In this document: piece by piece, positions 26,976 to 37,300 of the stretch
Position numbering within the stretch: the stretch's first letter is position 1
Layout: every line of letters begins with the position of its first letter
Assembly (NCBI RefSeq): GCF_002950945.1
Contig: NZ_CP012673.1
Location: forward strand, 10,182,501-10,246,500
Direction of reading: 5' to 3'
Length of the DNA: 64,000 nucleotides
DNA from: Sorangium cellulosum
GTDB lineage: Bacteria > Myxococcota_A > Polyangia > Polyangiales > Polyangiaceae
Notes under the pieces: model-generated
What the model was told of the DNA's origin: nothing
Seen by the model: only the letters and a program-made list of their open reading frames with translations
Databases searched by the model: none
Translations under genes and position numbers: made by a program

Positions 26976-27659
26976 CGGACGGCACACGCCATTCATGCAC
27001 ATCTGACCATTCGGGCATATGTTTGCAGTGTCACCGCACTCTTGGCACGTTTCATTGGAATCGCAGTAGCCGCTGACGCAATCGCTGCTCACGCGGCACC
27101 CGATGTCGTTCATTTTCGCGCATTCGCCGGTGTAGCTGCAATATTTGAAATTTCCGTTGGTGCACATGATGGTGTCCTCTTCACCACCGGGTATGGAGCT
27201 GCAGGTGCCCTCGGAACTCGCGATGTTGCATGCCTGGCAGACGCCACTGCACTCGGTATCGCAGCAGTGCTCGTCGACGCAGAACCCGCTCACGCATTCG
27301 TTGGGGGCAGCGCAGGGGGCGCCACGGCGCTGGCGCCGCTGGCAGTTACCGGCGCTGCAATACTCGGTCGTGGGGCAATCAGTGTCTGCGGCGCACCCGC
27401 CGCCCATGCCGCCGGCACCACCCCTACCGCTGCTGCCGCCCGCTCCGCCGCTGCCGTCGACTCCGCCGCTGCCGCCCGCTCCGCCGCTGCCGCTCGCTCC
27501 GCCGCTGCCTCCTGACCCGTCCGGAACCGTGAGCGGCTTGTAAACATCGTCGTATGCCGTCCCGCACCCGATCTGGGTAAACGCCGCCGCTGCCAGGATC
27601 ATCATGTGGACGGCTGCTCCGTATCTCAACTGTATCGCCTGCAATCGCGTGTCGCTCAT
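26973..27659 (-). CDS. Cys-rich lipoprotein with Gly/Ser linker
   Basis: A 228-aa protein. ATG overlaps the stop of the TPR/PEGA gene (TGATG at 27657-27661) with SD GGAG. Signal peptide and lipobox (FTQIGC) are followed by a low-complexity GGSGGAGGSGG linker of about 45 residues and a Cys-rich domain (CPTTEYCSAGNCQRR, CVDEHCCDTECSGVCQACN, KYCSYTGECAK, CPNGQMCMNGVC) shared with 17465-18694. The layout fits a surface-displayed disulphide-rich module on a flexible stalk. It lies between the TPR/PEGA and CHAT genes of the operon. Confidence 0.85.
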   Translation of the reverse strand: MSDTRLQAIQLRYGAAVHMMILAAAAFTQIGCGTAYDDVYKPLTVPDGSGGSGGASGSGGAGGSGGVDGSGGAGGSSGRGGAGGMGGGCAADTDCPTTEYCSAGNCQRRQRRGAPCAAPNECVSGFCVDEHCCDTECSGVCQACNIASSEGTCSSIPGGEEDTIMCTNGNFKYCSYTGECAKMNDIGCRVSSDCVSGYCDSNETCQECGDTANICPNGQMCMNGVCRP

Positions 27660-28729
27660 CAGAATACTCCTTTCACAAGCACGCCGCCGCTGTGGCCAGA
27701 AGCCACGGGCGCCACGCGCACCCGCGGCCCGTTCTGCTGCGGCGACCGGGATCGTTGCTCGAAAAGGCCCGGCGAGAGCAGCAGGTAACTGACGGCGCCC
27801 ACCGCGGCCAACCCTCCACCCACCAAGAACGCCACGCCGCCGTTGTGCCTCGCGTCCGAGACGCGGGCAACGTGCTCCACCTGTGCGCACTGGGCGTCGA
27901 CCGGCGTGGCATCCGCGGCGCAGCCGCCCTTTTTGATCCCCGCCGCGAGCTGCTCGGCCTCGCTCCGCTTGCTGCTCCCCGCCACGAGCAGCGTCGTGCC
28001 GGAGGTCAGGCCAAGGACGGCGAGCGCGCCCATGACAATGGCCGGCAGCTTGCTCGGTGCAGGCATACCTGGCACGGGGACCGGCTTGGGGAGCGGCGGT
28101 GGTGGGGGTGGTGCAGCCGCCGGATCGAGCCGCTGCACGACATCCCACCGCAGCCCGGGGCGGCCGTCGATCGACTCCCTATGCTCCTTTCGCCCCTCCG
28201 CCCGGATCACGAGCGTGTGCCTCGTGTTCGCGTCGAGGTACACCGGCGCCTCGAACGGGCCTCGCCCGAGCGACTTTCCGCCGACAAACACCTCCGCATC
28301 CGGCGGATCGATCGTGAGCGTGAGCGTGACGATGTGGGCTGCCAGCTTATCGAGCAGCGATTCGACCGCTACGCGCTTTTCCGCGCCGGCCTTCGCAGGC
28401 ATCGTGCGCAGCGCGTACGCAAGGTGCTCGGCCGCGTCCCGGTGGAACCCCAGCTCAAGCTCGCACTCACCCAGGTTCACCGCGATCTGCCAATGCTTGA
28501 GGATGTCCCATGCCGCGAGCAGCTTGGTGCGGCATTGACTCCAGTCCTTCCGGTAGTACGCCTCGGTGCCCGCAGAGAACAGCAAGCGCGCCGTTGCCGT
28601 CTGCGCGGGCGCCCCGCCCTTCGCACTCGAGGGCGGCAAGGAAACGCCCGGAGGATCTGCCGAGGAGGCGGGCGTGGCGAACGACATCAGTATGCATACA
28701 AGGACGGCGGAAGATTGCTTCGTTTGCAT
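27659..28729 (-). CDS. Secreted TPR/PEGA-like protein
   Basis: A 356-aa protein whose ATG lies 2 bp after the STAND stop, with the SD GGAG inside the STAND gene. It has a signal peptide (MQTKQSSAVLVCILMSFATPASS), TPR-like helices (about 45-125: LLFSAGTEAYYRKDWSQCRTK), a PEGA-like segment (LTIDPPDAEVFVGGKSLGRGPFEAP), a Pro-rich hinge and two hydrophobic C-terminal segments (LPAIVMGALAVLGLTSGTTLL and VAFLVGGGLAAVGAVSYLLL). It is only distantly related in sequence to the 9864/15972 proteins but has the same architecture and the same downstream neighbour, a Cys-rich lipoprotein. An envelope role is inferred. Confidence 0.82.
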   Translation of the reverse strand: MQTKQSSAVLVCILMSFATPASSADPPGVSLPPSSAKGGAPAQTATARLLFSAGTEAYYRKDWSQCRTKLLAAWDILKHWQIAVNLGECELELGFHRDAAEHLAYALRTMPAKAGAEKRVAVESLLDKLAAHIVTLTLTIDPPDAEVFVGGKSLGRGPFEAPVYLDANTRHTLVIRAEGRKEHRESIDGRPGLRWDVVQRLDPAAAPPPPPPLPKPVPVPGMPAPSKLPAIVMGALAVLGLTSGTTLLVAGSSKRSEAEQLAAGIKKGGCAADATPVDAQCAQVEHVARVSDARHNGGVAFLVGGGLAAVGAVSYLLLSPGLFEQRSRSPQQNGPRVRVAPVASGHSGGVLVKGVF

Positions 28730-28731
28730 GT

Positions 28732-31700
28732 TCAGAACTCCGGCTTGGCTCCTCCGACAGGTGGCTTGGGGACAGGCTTTCGGCGCGGCGGCGCCGCGGG
28801 GGCTGCTGCGAGCGGCTTCTCCGGCTCGGCGGGCGGGGCCGCCGCCGCTACGGCAGCAGGCGGCGGGGACGGCTCGGGCAGCGGCGCCGCCAGTGCTGCC
28901 GCGGGCGGCTCCTCCGCCGCGGCGGCCGGCTCCTCCGCCGCGGCGGCCGGCTCCTCCGCCGCGGCGGCCGGCTCCTCCGCCGCGGCGGCCGGCTCCTCCG
29001 CCGCGGCGGCCGGGACCGCCGCGGCGGCCGGGACCGCCGCCGGCGCGGGGGGTTTCGCGATCACCGGCGTCCTCTGGAATGAGCGCTCGCACGTTTCGTA
29101 GCGCTCCTTCGCCGCATCTGCGGTCTCACCCAGATACAGGCTGCGCAGGTTTGGACGCAGGCAGCCCGTGTGGGCCGCCGCCAGACGCCGGCGCAGCAAG
29201 GGGATGTCGAGCGTCCACGCGTGCGAGGTACCATCCGACGCGACGCTGAGCAGAGTTTGCCCGTTGTCGAGGAACCGCAACGCAAGCACCGGCACGCGGG
29301 ACTCGAGCACGATGGGGGTGCCCTTGCCGCCAGCGTCGAAGACGCGGACGGTCTTGTCGGCCGATGCAGTGGCGACGCGGTTGCCGTCGGGGCTCCAGAC
29401 CGCGCCGAGGACGGCTCCTCCATGCCCCGCCAGCACGGCGAGCTCCTTGCCGCTGCTGGCGTCCCAGATGCGCGCGGTGCCGTCCTCCGAGGCGGTGACG
29501 ATGCGCTTGCCATCGGGGCTGAACGCGGCAGCGAGCACCCCGCCCGAATGCCCCTGCATGATAATCGACGCATCTGGGCTGCCGACTTCCCACACGCGCG
29601 CGGTGCGATCCTGGGAGGTCGTCACGATGCGCTTGCCATCGGGGCTCCACGCCGCCCAGGTCAAGCGGTCGTCGTGGACCTGGACGCTCACGATGGATCC
29701 CGAGCCGTCGGCGTTCCACACGCGTACCGCCTTGTCCGCGGTCAGCGTGACCACGCGCGCCCCGTCGGGGCTGAACGCTGCGAAGGACGCCGCGGAGCCG
29801 AGCTGCTTGACGACCGGATTGCCTCTGCCGGAGATCGAATAGACGCGCGCTGTCTTGTCGTCGGGAGATGCGATGACGATGCGCTGGCCCTCAGGGCTCA
29901 GCTCCGCCCTCGCGACCCGGGCGTCGTGCCCTTTGAGGACGACAGCCTCTTCGTCCGTGCCGATGTGCCAGAGGCGGACCGAGCCGTCATCGTGCGCCGA
30001 GACGACGGTGCGGCCCGCGGGGTCGAGGAAGGCCGAGGTCAGGACGCCGGCGTCGCGCGGCTTGTGCCGGAGCGATTTGAGCAGCTCGGTGCTCCACACC
30101 TTGGCGGTTCGGTCGGGCGACGGTCCTGTGGGATCCCTGCCGGCGGCGGTGAGCACCTGCGTTCCATCAGGGCTCCACAGCGCCGCCAGAACGGGGGCCT
30201 CGTGCTCGCGAAGTACGAGCGATCCGCCGCCGCCCACGAGCGACAACCGTGCGGTCCCATCGGCTGATGCCGTGGCCAGGAATTTGTCGTCCGGCCGGAA
30301 CGCGACATGAACCACCGCCCGCGTGTGTCCCTCGATCACTCGCTCCAGCTGGCCGCCCGCGAGCCACACGCGCGCGGTTCCATCGGGACAGGCGGAGGCC
30401 ACGCGGAGGCTGTCGGTGCTCCAGGCGACATGAAGGACAGCGCCCGGGTGGCCCGACAGCACGACGGGTTTTCCCGCGCCTCCGGCGTCCCAGATGCGGA
30501 CCGTGCCGTCCCGTGAGGCCGTGGCGATGCGCTTGCCATCGGGGCTGACCGCCATGGAGAGCACCTCGTCCGTGTGGCCTTCCAGATCCTCGTGCTGGTC
30601 CGGGCCGCTCCACAGGCGCACGGTTCCGTCTCCGAAACCCGTGAAGACGCGGGCGCCGTCCGGGTGAAATGCCGCGCAGGTGGGAGGTCCCTTGTCTCCC
30701 TTGAGCACGATCGCTCCGCCTCCGCCGTCGGCGGCAAACACGCGCGCGCTGCCGTCGCGCGATGCAGTGAGCACATGCGTGCCGTCAGGGCTGAAGGCGG
30801 CGAAGAAGACGGCCCCCTTGTGACCTCGAAGCACGACGGGCTGCCCGGTGCCGTCGGCCTGCCACACGCGCGCCTTGGCATCGCGCGATGCCGTGACCAC
30901 GCGCTTGCCGTCGGGGCTGAAGGCAGCGAAGAGGACCGCGCCGGGGTGGGCGAGGACCACAGGGTCGCCCTCGCCGCGGGGGCTCCAGACCCGAGCCGTC
31001 TTGTCCACCGATGCCGTCAGGACACGCTTGCCGTCCGGGCTCCACGCCGCGCTGGTGAGGGGCCCCTCGTGGCCTTCCAGACTGGCGGTGAGCGCGTTCG
31101 CGTTCAACGTGTCGCTCGCGAGCGCGACCCAATCGCGCCGTTCTTCAGGGCGCTGCACCTCGGATAGAAGCTTCATCGCGGCGGCGAGCTGGCCACGCTG
31201 TTGAAGCTCGCGGAAGCCGGACATGGCATTTGCGTCGCGCGCCTCGCTCGCCATTTCGTCCGCCTGTCGGCTGCTTTCCTGGGCCGCAATGTTCTCTCTC
31301 CACGTCCAGACCCCGAGCACACCGGTGATCACCGTGGCCACGACCGACCCGACCGCGATGGCGGCACGCCGCCGCGCGCGCTCCTTCGCGAGCCTCGCCT
31401 CGGCCTCGGCGCGCTCGCGCCTCCGCTGCTCCTCCTGCTCCAGCTCGCGCCGGCGCTGCTCCGCGTCGCGCTCGCGCTCTTCGCGCTGCTCGTTGACCAT
31501 GGCGGCAAGCCAGTCGTGACCCAGCTCGAAGTAGCGGCTGCCCTGGTGCTCGCCCGCGCGCAGAATCGCGGCCCGCTCGAGCGCGCTCAGAATCGGCGAC
31601 AGCTCCTCGGCGGGCAAGATCCGCAACAGCTCGCTCTCGATACGCAGCGTCCGGATGCCATCCCGCGTGACCAGGTGCTCCTCGAGCAGCCGTCGTGCCG

Positions 31701-32583
31701 CGTCGCGCCGCGGCCCGAGCTGATCGAGCGTCATCTGCAGGTAGCTGCGCATGATCTGCTCGGCTTGGGCATCGCTGTCCGTGGGGGTGTCGCTCTGGGC
31801 GCGCTGCTGAAACAAGGCGCGGCATACGATCTGCCCGTAGGCGGCGATGGCCTCGGCTTCGTCCGAGGCCGCTTGACCGGGCACGCGCACCTGGAGCATC
31901 AGCTCGCGCAGCGCGACGCGATCCCAGCGCTGCGGAGGCTCGCCCTGGGCCGCCGTCTGACAGACGGCATCGGTGAGCTCGGCAATGGTGAGTGGACCGA
32001 CGCGGAAACCATTTTCCAGGAGCCGCCGCCGATCGCGCAGGCGATCGCGAAAGCGCCCGAGGTAGTCCTCGCGGAGCGAAAGCACCAAGCGCACGTTGCC
32101 GAGCGGCAGCTCGACGAGCCGGTCGATGCATTCGAAGAACGCCTCGGCTTCCTCCACACCTCGGCCGGTATAAAGGAGCTGCTCGATCTGGTCGAGGTAG
32201 ACGACGACGAGCTGCTCCGATCGCCGTGCGGCACGCTGCGCGGCCATCAGGATGGCCTCGTCGGGCGTCATGTCGATCGGCACGTCACCGAAGCCGATGT
32301 CGGCGTACAGCTTGCTCGCGAGCCAGCGGGCGGCATCCTCCCCTTCCGGCCAGCCGTCCACCAGCGCCACGCGGACGTCGTGCTCGACGATGAGCGCCGG
32401 GAGGACCGCGGCCTGCACCAGCGATGATTTACCAGCCCCTGAGGGTCCGTATATGGTGACGCAGCGATCAGAGAGCACAGCACACTCGAGCGAGTGGGCC
32501 ATGTCCGCGCGGCCATGGAACCGATCTCGATCGGTGGCTCGGTACGGCTGCGGTCCGGGGAAAGGGTTGTTGAGCACGAGCAC
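28732..32583 (-). CDS. nSTAND ATPase with WD40 beta-propellers (copy 2)
   Basis: A 1283-aa paralogue of 3522-7139. NPFPGPQPYRATDRDRFHGR at the N-terminus, Walker A GPSGAGKS (46-53), Walker B VVVYLD, a Glu/Arg-rich coiled coil, one membrane helix (IAVGSVVATVITGVLGVW), then 14-15 WD40 repeats. A conserved C-cap (LRSLYLGETADAAKERYETCE) is also present in the other STAND protein. It has an extra tail: six PAAAAEE repeats and a Pro/Lys-rich end. The start is GTG at 32583 (another GTG at 32577), 3 bp after the stop of the di-haem cytochrome gene, so the two are probably co-translated. Likely a membrane-anchored signal switch with a propeller sensor. Confidence 0.88.
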   Translation of the reverse strand: MLVLNNPFPGPQPYRATDRDRFHGRADMAHSLECAVLSDRCVTIYGPSGAGKSSLVQAAVLPALIVEHDVRVALVDGWPEGEDAARWLASKLYADIGFGDVPIDMTPDEAILMAAQRAARRSEQLVVVYLDQIEQLLYTGRGVEEAEAFFECIDRLVELPLGNVRLVLSLREDYLGRFRDRLRDRRRLLENGFRVGPLTIAELTDAVCQTAAQGEPPQRWDRVALRELMLQVRVPGQAASDEAEAIAAYGQIVCRALFQQRAQSDTPTDSDAQAEQIMRSYLQMTLDQLGPRRDAARRLLEEHLVTRDGIRTLRIESELLRILPAEELSPILSALERAAILRAGEHQGSRYFELGHDWLAAMVNEQREERERDAEQRRRELEQEEQRRRERAEAEARLAKERARRRAAIAVGSVVATVITGVLGVWTWRENIAAQESSRQADEMASEARDANAMSGFRELQQRGQLAAAMKLLSEVQRPEERRDWVALASDTLNANALTASLEGHEGPLTSAAWSPDGKRVLTASVDKTARVWSPRGEGDPVVLAHPGAVLFAAFSPDGKRVVTASRDAKARVWQADGTGQPVVLRGHKGAVFFAAFSPDGTHVLTASRDGSARVFAADGGGGAIVLKGDKGPPTCAAFHPDGARVFTGFGDGTVRLWSGPDQHEDLEGHTDEVLSMAVSPDGKRIATASRDGTVRIWDAGGAGKPVVLSGHPGAVLHVAWSTDSLRVASACPDGTARVWLAGGQLERVIEGHTRAVVHVAFRPDDKFLATASADGTARLSLVGGGGSLVLREHEAPVLAALWSPDGTQVLTAAGRDPTGPSPDRTAKVWSTELLKSLRHKPRDAGVLTSAFLDPAGRTVVSAHDDGSVRLWHIGTDEEAVVLKGHDARVARAELSPEGQRIVIASPDDKTARVYSISGRGNPVVKQLGSAASFAAFSPDGARVVTLTADKAVRVWNADGSGSIVSVQVHDDRLTWAAWSPDGKRIVTTSQDRTARVWEVGSPDASIIMQGHSGGVLAAAFSPDGKRIVTASEDGTARIWDASSGKELAVLAGHGGAVLGAVWSPDGNRVATASADKTVRVFDAGGKGTPIVLESRVPVLALRFLDNGQTLLSVASDGTSHAWTLDIPLLRRRLAAAHTGCLRPNLRSLYLGETADAAKERYETCERSFQRTPVIAKPPAPAAVPAAAAVPAAAAEEPAAAAEEPAAAAEEPAAAAEEPAAAAEEPPAAALAAPLPEPSPPPAAVAAAAPPAEPEKPLAAAPAAPPRRKPVPKPPVGGAKPEF
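28905..29015 (-). repeat. 21-bp coding tandem repeat (PAAAAEE)
   Basis: ggctcctccgccgcggcggcc is repeated five times with almost no change and encodes the Ala/Glu/Pro tail of the STAND protein. A length-variable linker is expected. Confidence 0.8.
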
Positions 32584-32586
32584 ACC

Positions 32587-34203
32587 TCAGCGCGATTTGA
32601 GGTATTCCAGCAGATCCAGACGCTCATCCTCGGCGAGCGTGGTACCCCATGTGTGGCCGGTGTTGTGGTTGCCGTCGCCGGCCGTATCGAAGTGGAAGGT
32701 GCCGCCGTGGCTCCCGTCGCTCACGTAGCCGACCTTCTTCGGATCATACTCGCGGCTGCCGGTCATGAACGTCTTGGGGCGCTCTGCGGGCGGCAACAGG
32801 AGGTCGTACAGCGTGGGAACCGAGCCGTTGTGCAGGTACGGCGCGGTGGCCCAGACGCCGTCGATCGGTCGCGATGCGTATCCGTTCGTCGTGCGCCAGA
32901 CGACAGACCTCGGCTCCATCCTCGTCGCTTCCTCGGGCGTGATCTTCTCGCGCTCGATCGCCTTCTTCTCCACCTTGTCGAGCACTGCGGCGAGCGCCGC
33001 GGAGAACGGGCGATCGTCGATCGGCTTCGCGAAATTGAGCGCCCGGTTGGGATCCGTGCCCACGTCGGCGAGTGGTATCACGCGATCGGGGAACGTCCCG
33101 TCAGGCGCGTCGTCGTGGCAGCTCGCGCACTCTCTCTTGTAGATCACCTCGCCCCGGCCGACACGCGCGGCGTCGAGCCTGCCGAGCAGCGCCTCGGGCC
33201 ACTTCGGGATCGGCAGCTTCGCGACGATGGTCTCGAGGCGAACGAGGTTCCGCACGAGCACCGACGACTCCCCCGTCCTCACATCGGCGACCGCGCCCAT
33301 GCCGAGGTTCTCGCCGATGTTGCGCTGGACGATCGAGGTGGTGTTGTTGTCGTAATGGAACCACTCGAGCCTCGAGAGTCCGAAGATCGGGGGCAGGCTC
33401 ACCGGCGAGGTGACGTCCATCGCGTACTTCTCGCCGAAGAGGAGGTTCCTGGCGGCGACGAACGCGTCGAGCCGGCCGAAGCCGGCCTTCGTCGTGGTGC
33501 GCAGGTTGCGCAGGCGCTTCAGGTAGACGACCTTCTCCTTGAGCAGCTTCAGCGATTCGGCGGCGGACTCGAGCCCCTGCTTCTTTTCGGCGAGCGTGCC
33601 CGCCATCCCGCCCTTCGAGTCACGCGCCTTCACGATGTGCCGGGCGGCGAGGCGTTCGGTGAGCGCCTTGAGCTTCTGTGGGTTCACGAGCGTGCTGTCG
33701 AACGAGCCGAGCAGCTCCTCGATGAGGCCGGCCATATCCACGTGCGCCGGCGCGCCGTCCACGCGGATCGACCTGCCCTGGTGCGTGATCTCGGCGGAGT
33801 GGCACGCCGAGCAGTTGAAGAAGACCATGCGCGGCGCGGCGCGCTTGCCGTCCACCATGGCCGCCGACATCCCCACCGGGAGCCCGTCCGGATCGCTGGG
33901 ATCCGGGATGAGCCGGAACCGCTCCAGGTTCTCCATGAAGGGCTTGAACGTCGCCGTGCTCTCGACGGCCTTCAGCAGATCGAGCGGCAGCAGCTCGCCG
34001 CCCTCCGGCAGGTGGTAGAAGTCCCGCTGCTCGTCGGCGGTGAGCGCTGACGGCGCCGCCGAGGCGGTGGTCGTCGAGGACGCCGCGGAGGACACCGGCT
34101 GAGCAAGCTTCGGCTGATCCGGCGTCGGCTCCGCGTCGCAGCCCGTCCCGCAGCCCGATGCGACCGCGAGCAGCGCTACCGAGAGAATCGTCTCACGTCT
34201 CAT
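32587..34203 (-). CDS. RoxA/RoxB-like di-haem c-type cytochrome lipoprotein
   Basis: A 538-aa protein. ATG at 34203 follows AGGAGGGG; the signal peptide ends in a lipobox-like VASGC. Two c-haem motifs are present: CSACH (131-135) and CASCH (359-363). The C-terminal part has the MauG/di-haem peroxidase signature (VWATAPYLHNGSVPTLYDLL...FMTGSREYDPKKVGY). The two haem motifs, their spacing and the length match the di-haem rubber oxygenases RoxA/RoxB of proteobacteria and myxobacteria, so oxidative cleavage of a polyisoprenoid or another hydrophobic substrate outside the inner membrane is possible. An ordinary di-haem peroxidase is the alternative. It lies 106 bp after the GMC oxidoreductase and 3 bp before the STAND gene. 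Confidence 0.75.
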   Translation of the reverse strand: MRRETILSVALLAVASGCGTGCDAEPTPDQPKLAQPVSSAASSTTTASAAPSALTADEQRDFYHLPEGGELLPLDLLKAVESTATFKPFMENLERFRLIPDPSDPDGLPVGMSAAMVDGKRAAPRMVFFNCSACHSAEITHQGRSIRVDGAPAHVDMAGLIEELLGSFDSTLVNPQKLKALTERLAARHIVKARDSKGGMAGTLAEKKQGLESAAESLKLLKEKVVYLKRLRNLRTTTKAGFGRLDAFVAARNLLFGEKYAMDVTSPVSLPPIFGLSRLEWFHYDNNTTSIVQRNIGENLGMGAVADVRTGESSVLVRNLVRLETIVAKLPIPKWPEALLGRLDAARVGRGEVIYKRECASCHDDAPDGTFPDRVIPLADVGTDPNRALNFAKPIDDRPFSAALAAVLDKVEKKAIEREKITPEEATRMEPRSVVWRTTNGYASRPIDGVWATAPYLHNGSVPTLYDLLLPPAERPKTFMTGSREYDPKKVGYVSDGSHGGTFHFDTAGDGNHNTGHTWGTTLAEDERLDLLEYLKSR

Positions 34204-34309
34204 TTGCCCCTCCTGGGTCCATGATGGCTCGTGGCCATTGGTTGCAGGTGACCATTCACAATCGAGGATCTCGCGTCTGCTGAGGGATGCTGCCGCTCGC
34301 GGCCAGCCA

Positions 34310-37300
34310 TCATGGCGTCGCTTCGAGGTGTTCGAGGATCTTCGGGTAGACGTCGGCCGGCGCGTCCCTCCCCAGGAGGCAATCGTCATGGCCGTAGCCG
34401 GCGAAGACCTCGCGCGAGTAGAGCCCTGCCCCGTTCTTCGCGGAGAGCGCCTCCAGGGTCTGCTCCGTGCTCGCCGGCAGGAAGCATTTGTTCTCCGCGC
34501 CGTGGAGGAGCCGGATCGGGATCGCCAGCCGCTCGAGGCGCGGCAGGTAGACATCCTCGCCGAGCGCGTCCACGATGAAGCCCTTCCGCACCAACATCGA
34601 TGCGCTCGTCAGCAGCTCGGCGCTCGGTTCACCGAAGACTTCGGGGAGCGCCGCGTGTGTGGCGTCGTCCAGGCGCGCGCGCTCGTAACGGGGGGACGAG
34701 GACCTCGGGCTGCCCGCGTCGCTCTGCCATGGGCCAGGCGCCGCCGTGACGAGGTGCGTCGCGGCCTGGGAGCACACCGCCGAGCGGACGCCCTCGAGGC
34801 CCGAGAGCATCGCCATCGCGAGCGTGATCGCGCCGAGGTCATGCGCCACGACCTGCACCGCCGCGGCGGAGGTCGCTGCGCGTACCGCGGCCACGGCCGC
34901 CGGCCAGTCCTTGCGCGCGATATCGTCCGCGGTGAACGCCGCGCCCGCCGTGGGAAGCTGGACGCTCCCGCGATCGTCGAGGAGCCAGACGTCGTAGCCG
35001 GCCGCGACGAGGTACTCGACGAGGTTCGTGTCGATGGTGTCAATCGAGAACGCCGCGCTCGACGAGCCGAGCCCGTGGGAAAGGATCACGGGCCCCTTGG
35101 CCCCGCCGGCGTAGCGCGTGAGCAGGACGATGGCACCGTCGGACGCCTTGACCGGCACGAGCGCCGGTGCCGGCGCGCGGAGCGACCGCCGCTTCCGCGG
35201 GCGCTCCTCCTCGCCGAACGAGAAGATGCTGCGCGCAGGCGCGGCGATGCCGCCGTAGCGATCGTACAGCGAGCCCGCGAAGAACCGGCCGAACCTCACC
35301 GTCGCGGCGCTCCGCTCCCCGACGCTCCGCGCGTTCGTCACGTCGAACGTCGAGAGCAGGCGCACGAAATCATCCGGCGTGATCGTCAGCACCCCCCGGC
35401 CGACGACGGGGCCGTCGTCGCCCGCCCCCTCGCGGATCGTGATGTAAAGGGTCGTGCTGTCGTGCCAAAGCTCCCAGAACGGGCGGTCGCGCAGGATCTT
35501 GAAGCCGAACATGGTATACGCGCGCCCCCCCTCCGCCGTCATGACCATGCGGTACTTCATTCGGCGCTCGCTGCCCGAGCTCGCCTCGGGCACGAAGAGG
35601 TTGAAGACGCCCTGCGTGACGACCAGCGGCGACGCGGAGAGCGTAGGGGCGGCAACGGTCCCGACCATCCGCGCTTCGTGCCCGGACCCCGATATCATGG
35701 CATCCACGTCCTCCGAAGCGATGGTGAGGACGAACGCGAACGACGAGCCCTGCGCCTCTCCCCGCCTCGCGGCGGCCTCGTAGTCCTCGTCCGGGGCGTG
35801 GGAGAACCAGCCCTTCATCCTCTCGGTGAACCGGACGCCGAGCGTGCGCGGCGGGGCGGTCTCCCGGATGGGGCCCTTCTGTGCGTAATCGATGGAGAAC
35901 CCGCGCTCCTCGGCCATGATCATGCAGCAGCGCTCCGCGAGCGCGGAGATGGTGAGAAGCGGGTTGACGCCTATCGAGGTGGGGATGATGGAGCCGTCGC
36001 ACACGTAGAGCCCTTCGTGGACGGCCGTATCCACGCTTGATGAAAAGACCTTGCAGGTGTGATCGACGACGCCCTCCTCGGCCGAGTCGGCCATGGTGCA
36101 CCCGCCGAGGGGGTGCACAGTGATGAGGCTCTTGCAGAGGATGTCGGACCAGATCGGGTTTGCGATGTAGATCCCCTCGAACGGGCGCGTCGACTCCACG
36201 AGGCGTTGATGGAGCCTCTCGAAGGCCGGGGCCTTGCCGATGTCCGGCCACTCCACGCGGACCCGATCCCCATCGAGCTTCATCAGCCCGTTGCTGTCGT
36301 CATGGCACATGCCGAGGTACGTCTGGGTGTGGGTGGTCGCGCCCCGGTACGGCCCGTGGATCAGGCTCGCGGTCTCGCGCGCCAGCTGCTCGGCGATGCG
36401 CGACGGCCCGGTGTTCACCCCTCCGAGCGATGCCGCCTTCAGCGTGGCGGGGAGGATCTGGGCGAGCGCGCCGGGGATGACCCCCTCCTCGATGATCATA
36501 TCATTCTGAATGTCGGAGCTGCCGCGCATGTCGATGACGCTCGTGATGCACGGCCCGATCGCGCGCTCTGGACCGGGGGGGCGGCTGTCCTCCAGCCCCT
36601 TCTGCCCCAGGCCCACGCTGCGGATCTCCGGCGTCCCGTTGTAACCGAAGCCGACCATGTCCCCGTTCCCGCCGAAGGCGTGGCCCAGGCGCCCGGAGAC
36701 GGTGAGCTTTCCGGCGTCCCTCGAGCGCATGAGGATCTCGGTCGACCCGAGCGCGCCGGCTGCGAGGATGACGATGTCGGCGGTGACGAACAGGGTGGGC
36801 GCGTCGAACGTCTCTCGCCCGGTACGGAGCGGCTGATAATGGACGATCCACGCCCCGTCCGCGCCGCGCTCGACCCAGCGCACGCTCGTCTCGACGAAGA
36901 GCTCCGCGCCGTGGCGCTTCGCGTCCGGGAGGTAGTTCATGAGGACGCTGTTCTTCGCGCCGTGGTTGCAGCCGGTGGCGCAGTCGCCGCAGAGTGTGCA
37001 CGCCTTCTGCCGGACGCCCGCGTGGTTGTATCCTTCGGTGAACGTCACGTTGATGGGGAGCGTGTAGAAGCGGTGCCCCATCGCCTCCGCCGAGCGCTTG
37101 AGCGCAACGGCCTTCGGCGGCAGCGGCTGGTCCTCGGGGAACTTGTTCGCGCCCAGCATCTTCTCGGCCAGCTCGAACCCGAGCGTGAGCCGCTTGCCCT
37201 GCTCCTCGCGCAGCCCGGCAGGCCAGCGCCGGTCGTCGAAGACGCGCATGTCCGGGCGGAACGAGACGTTGGCGTTGATGAGCGACGTGCCCCCGAGCCC

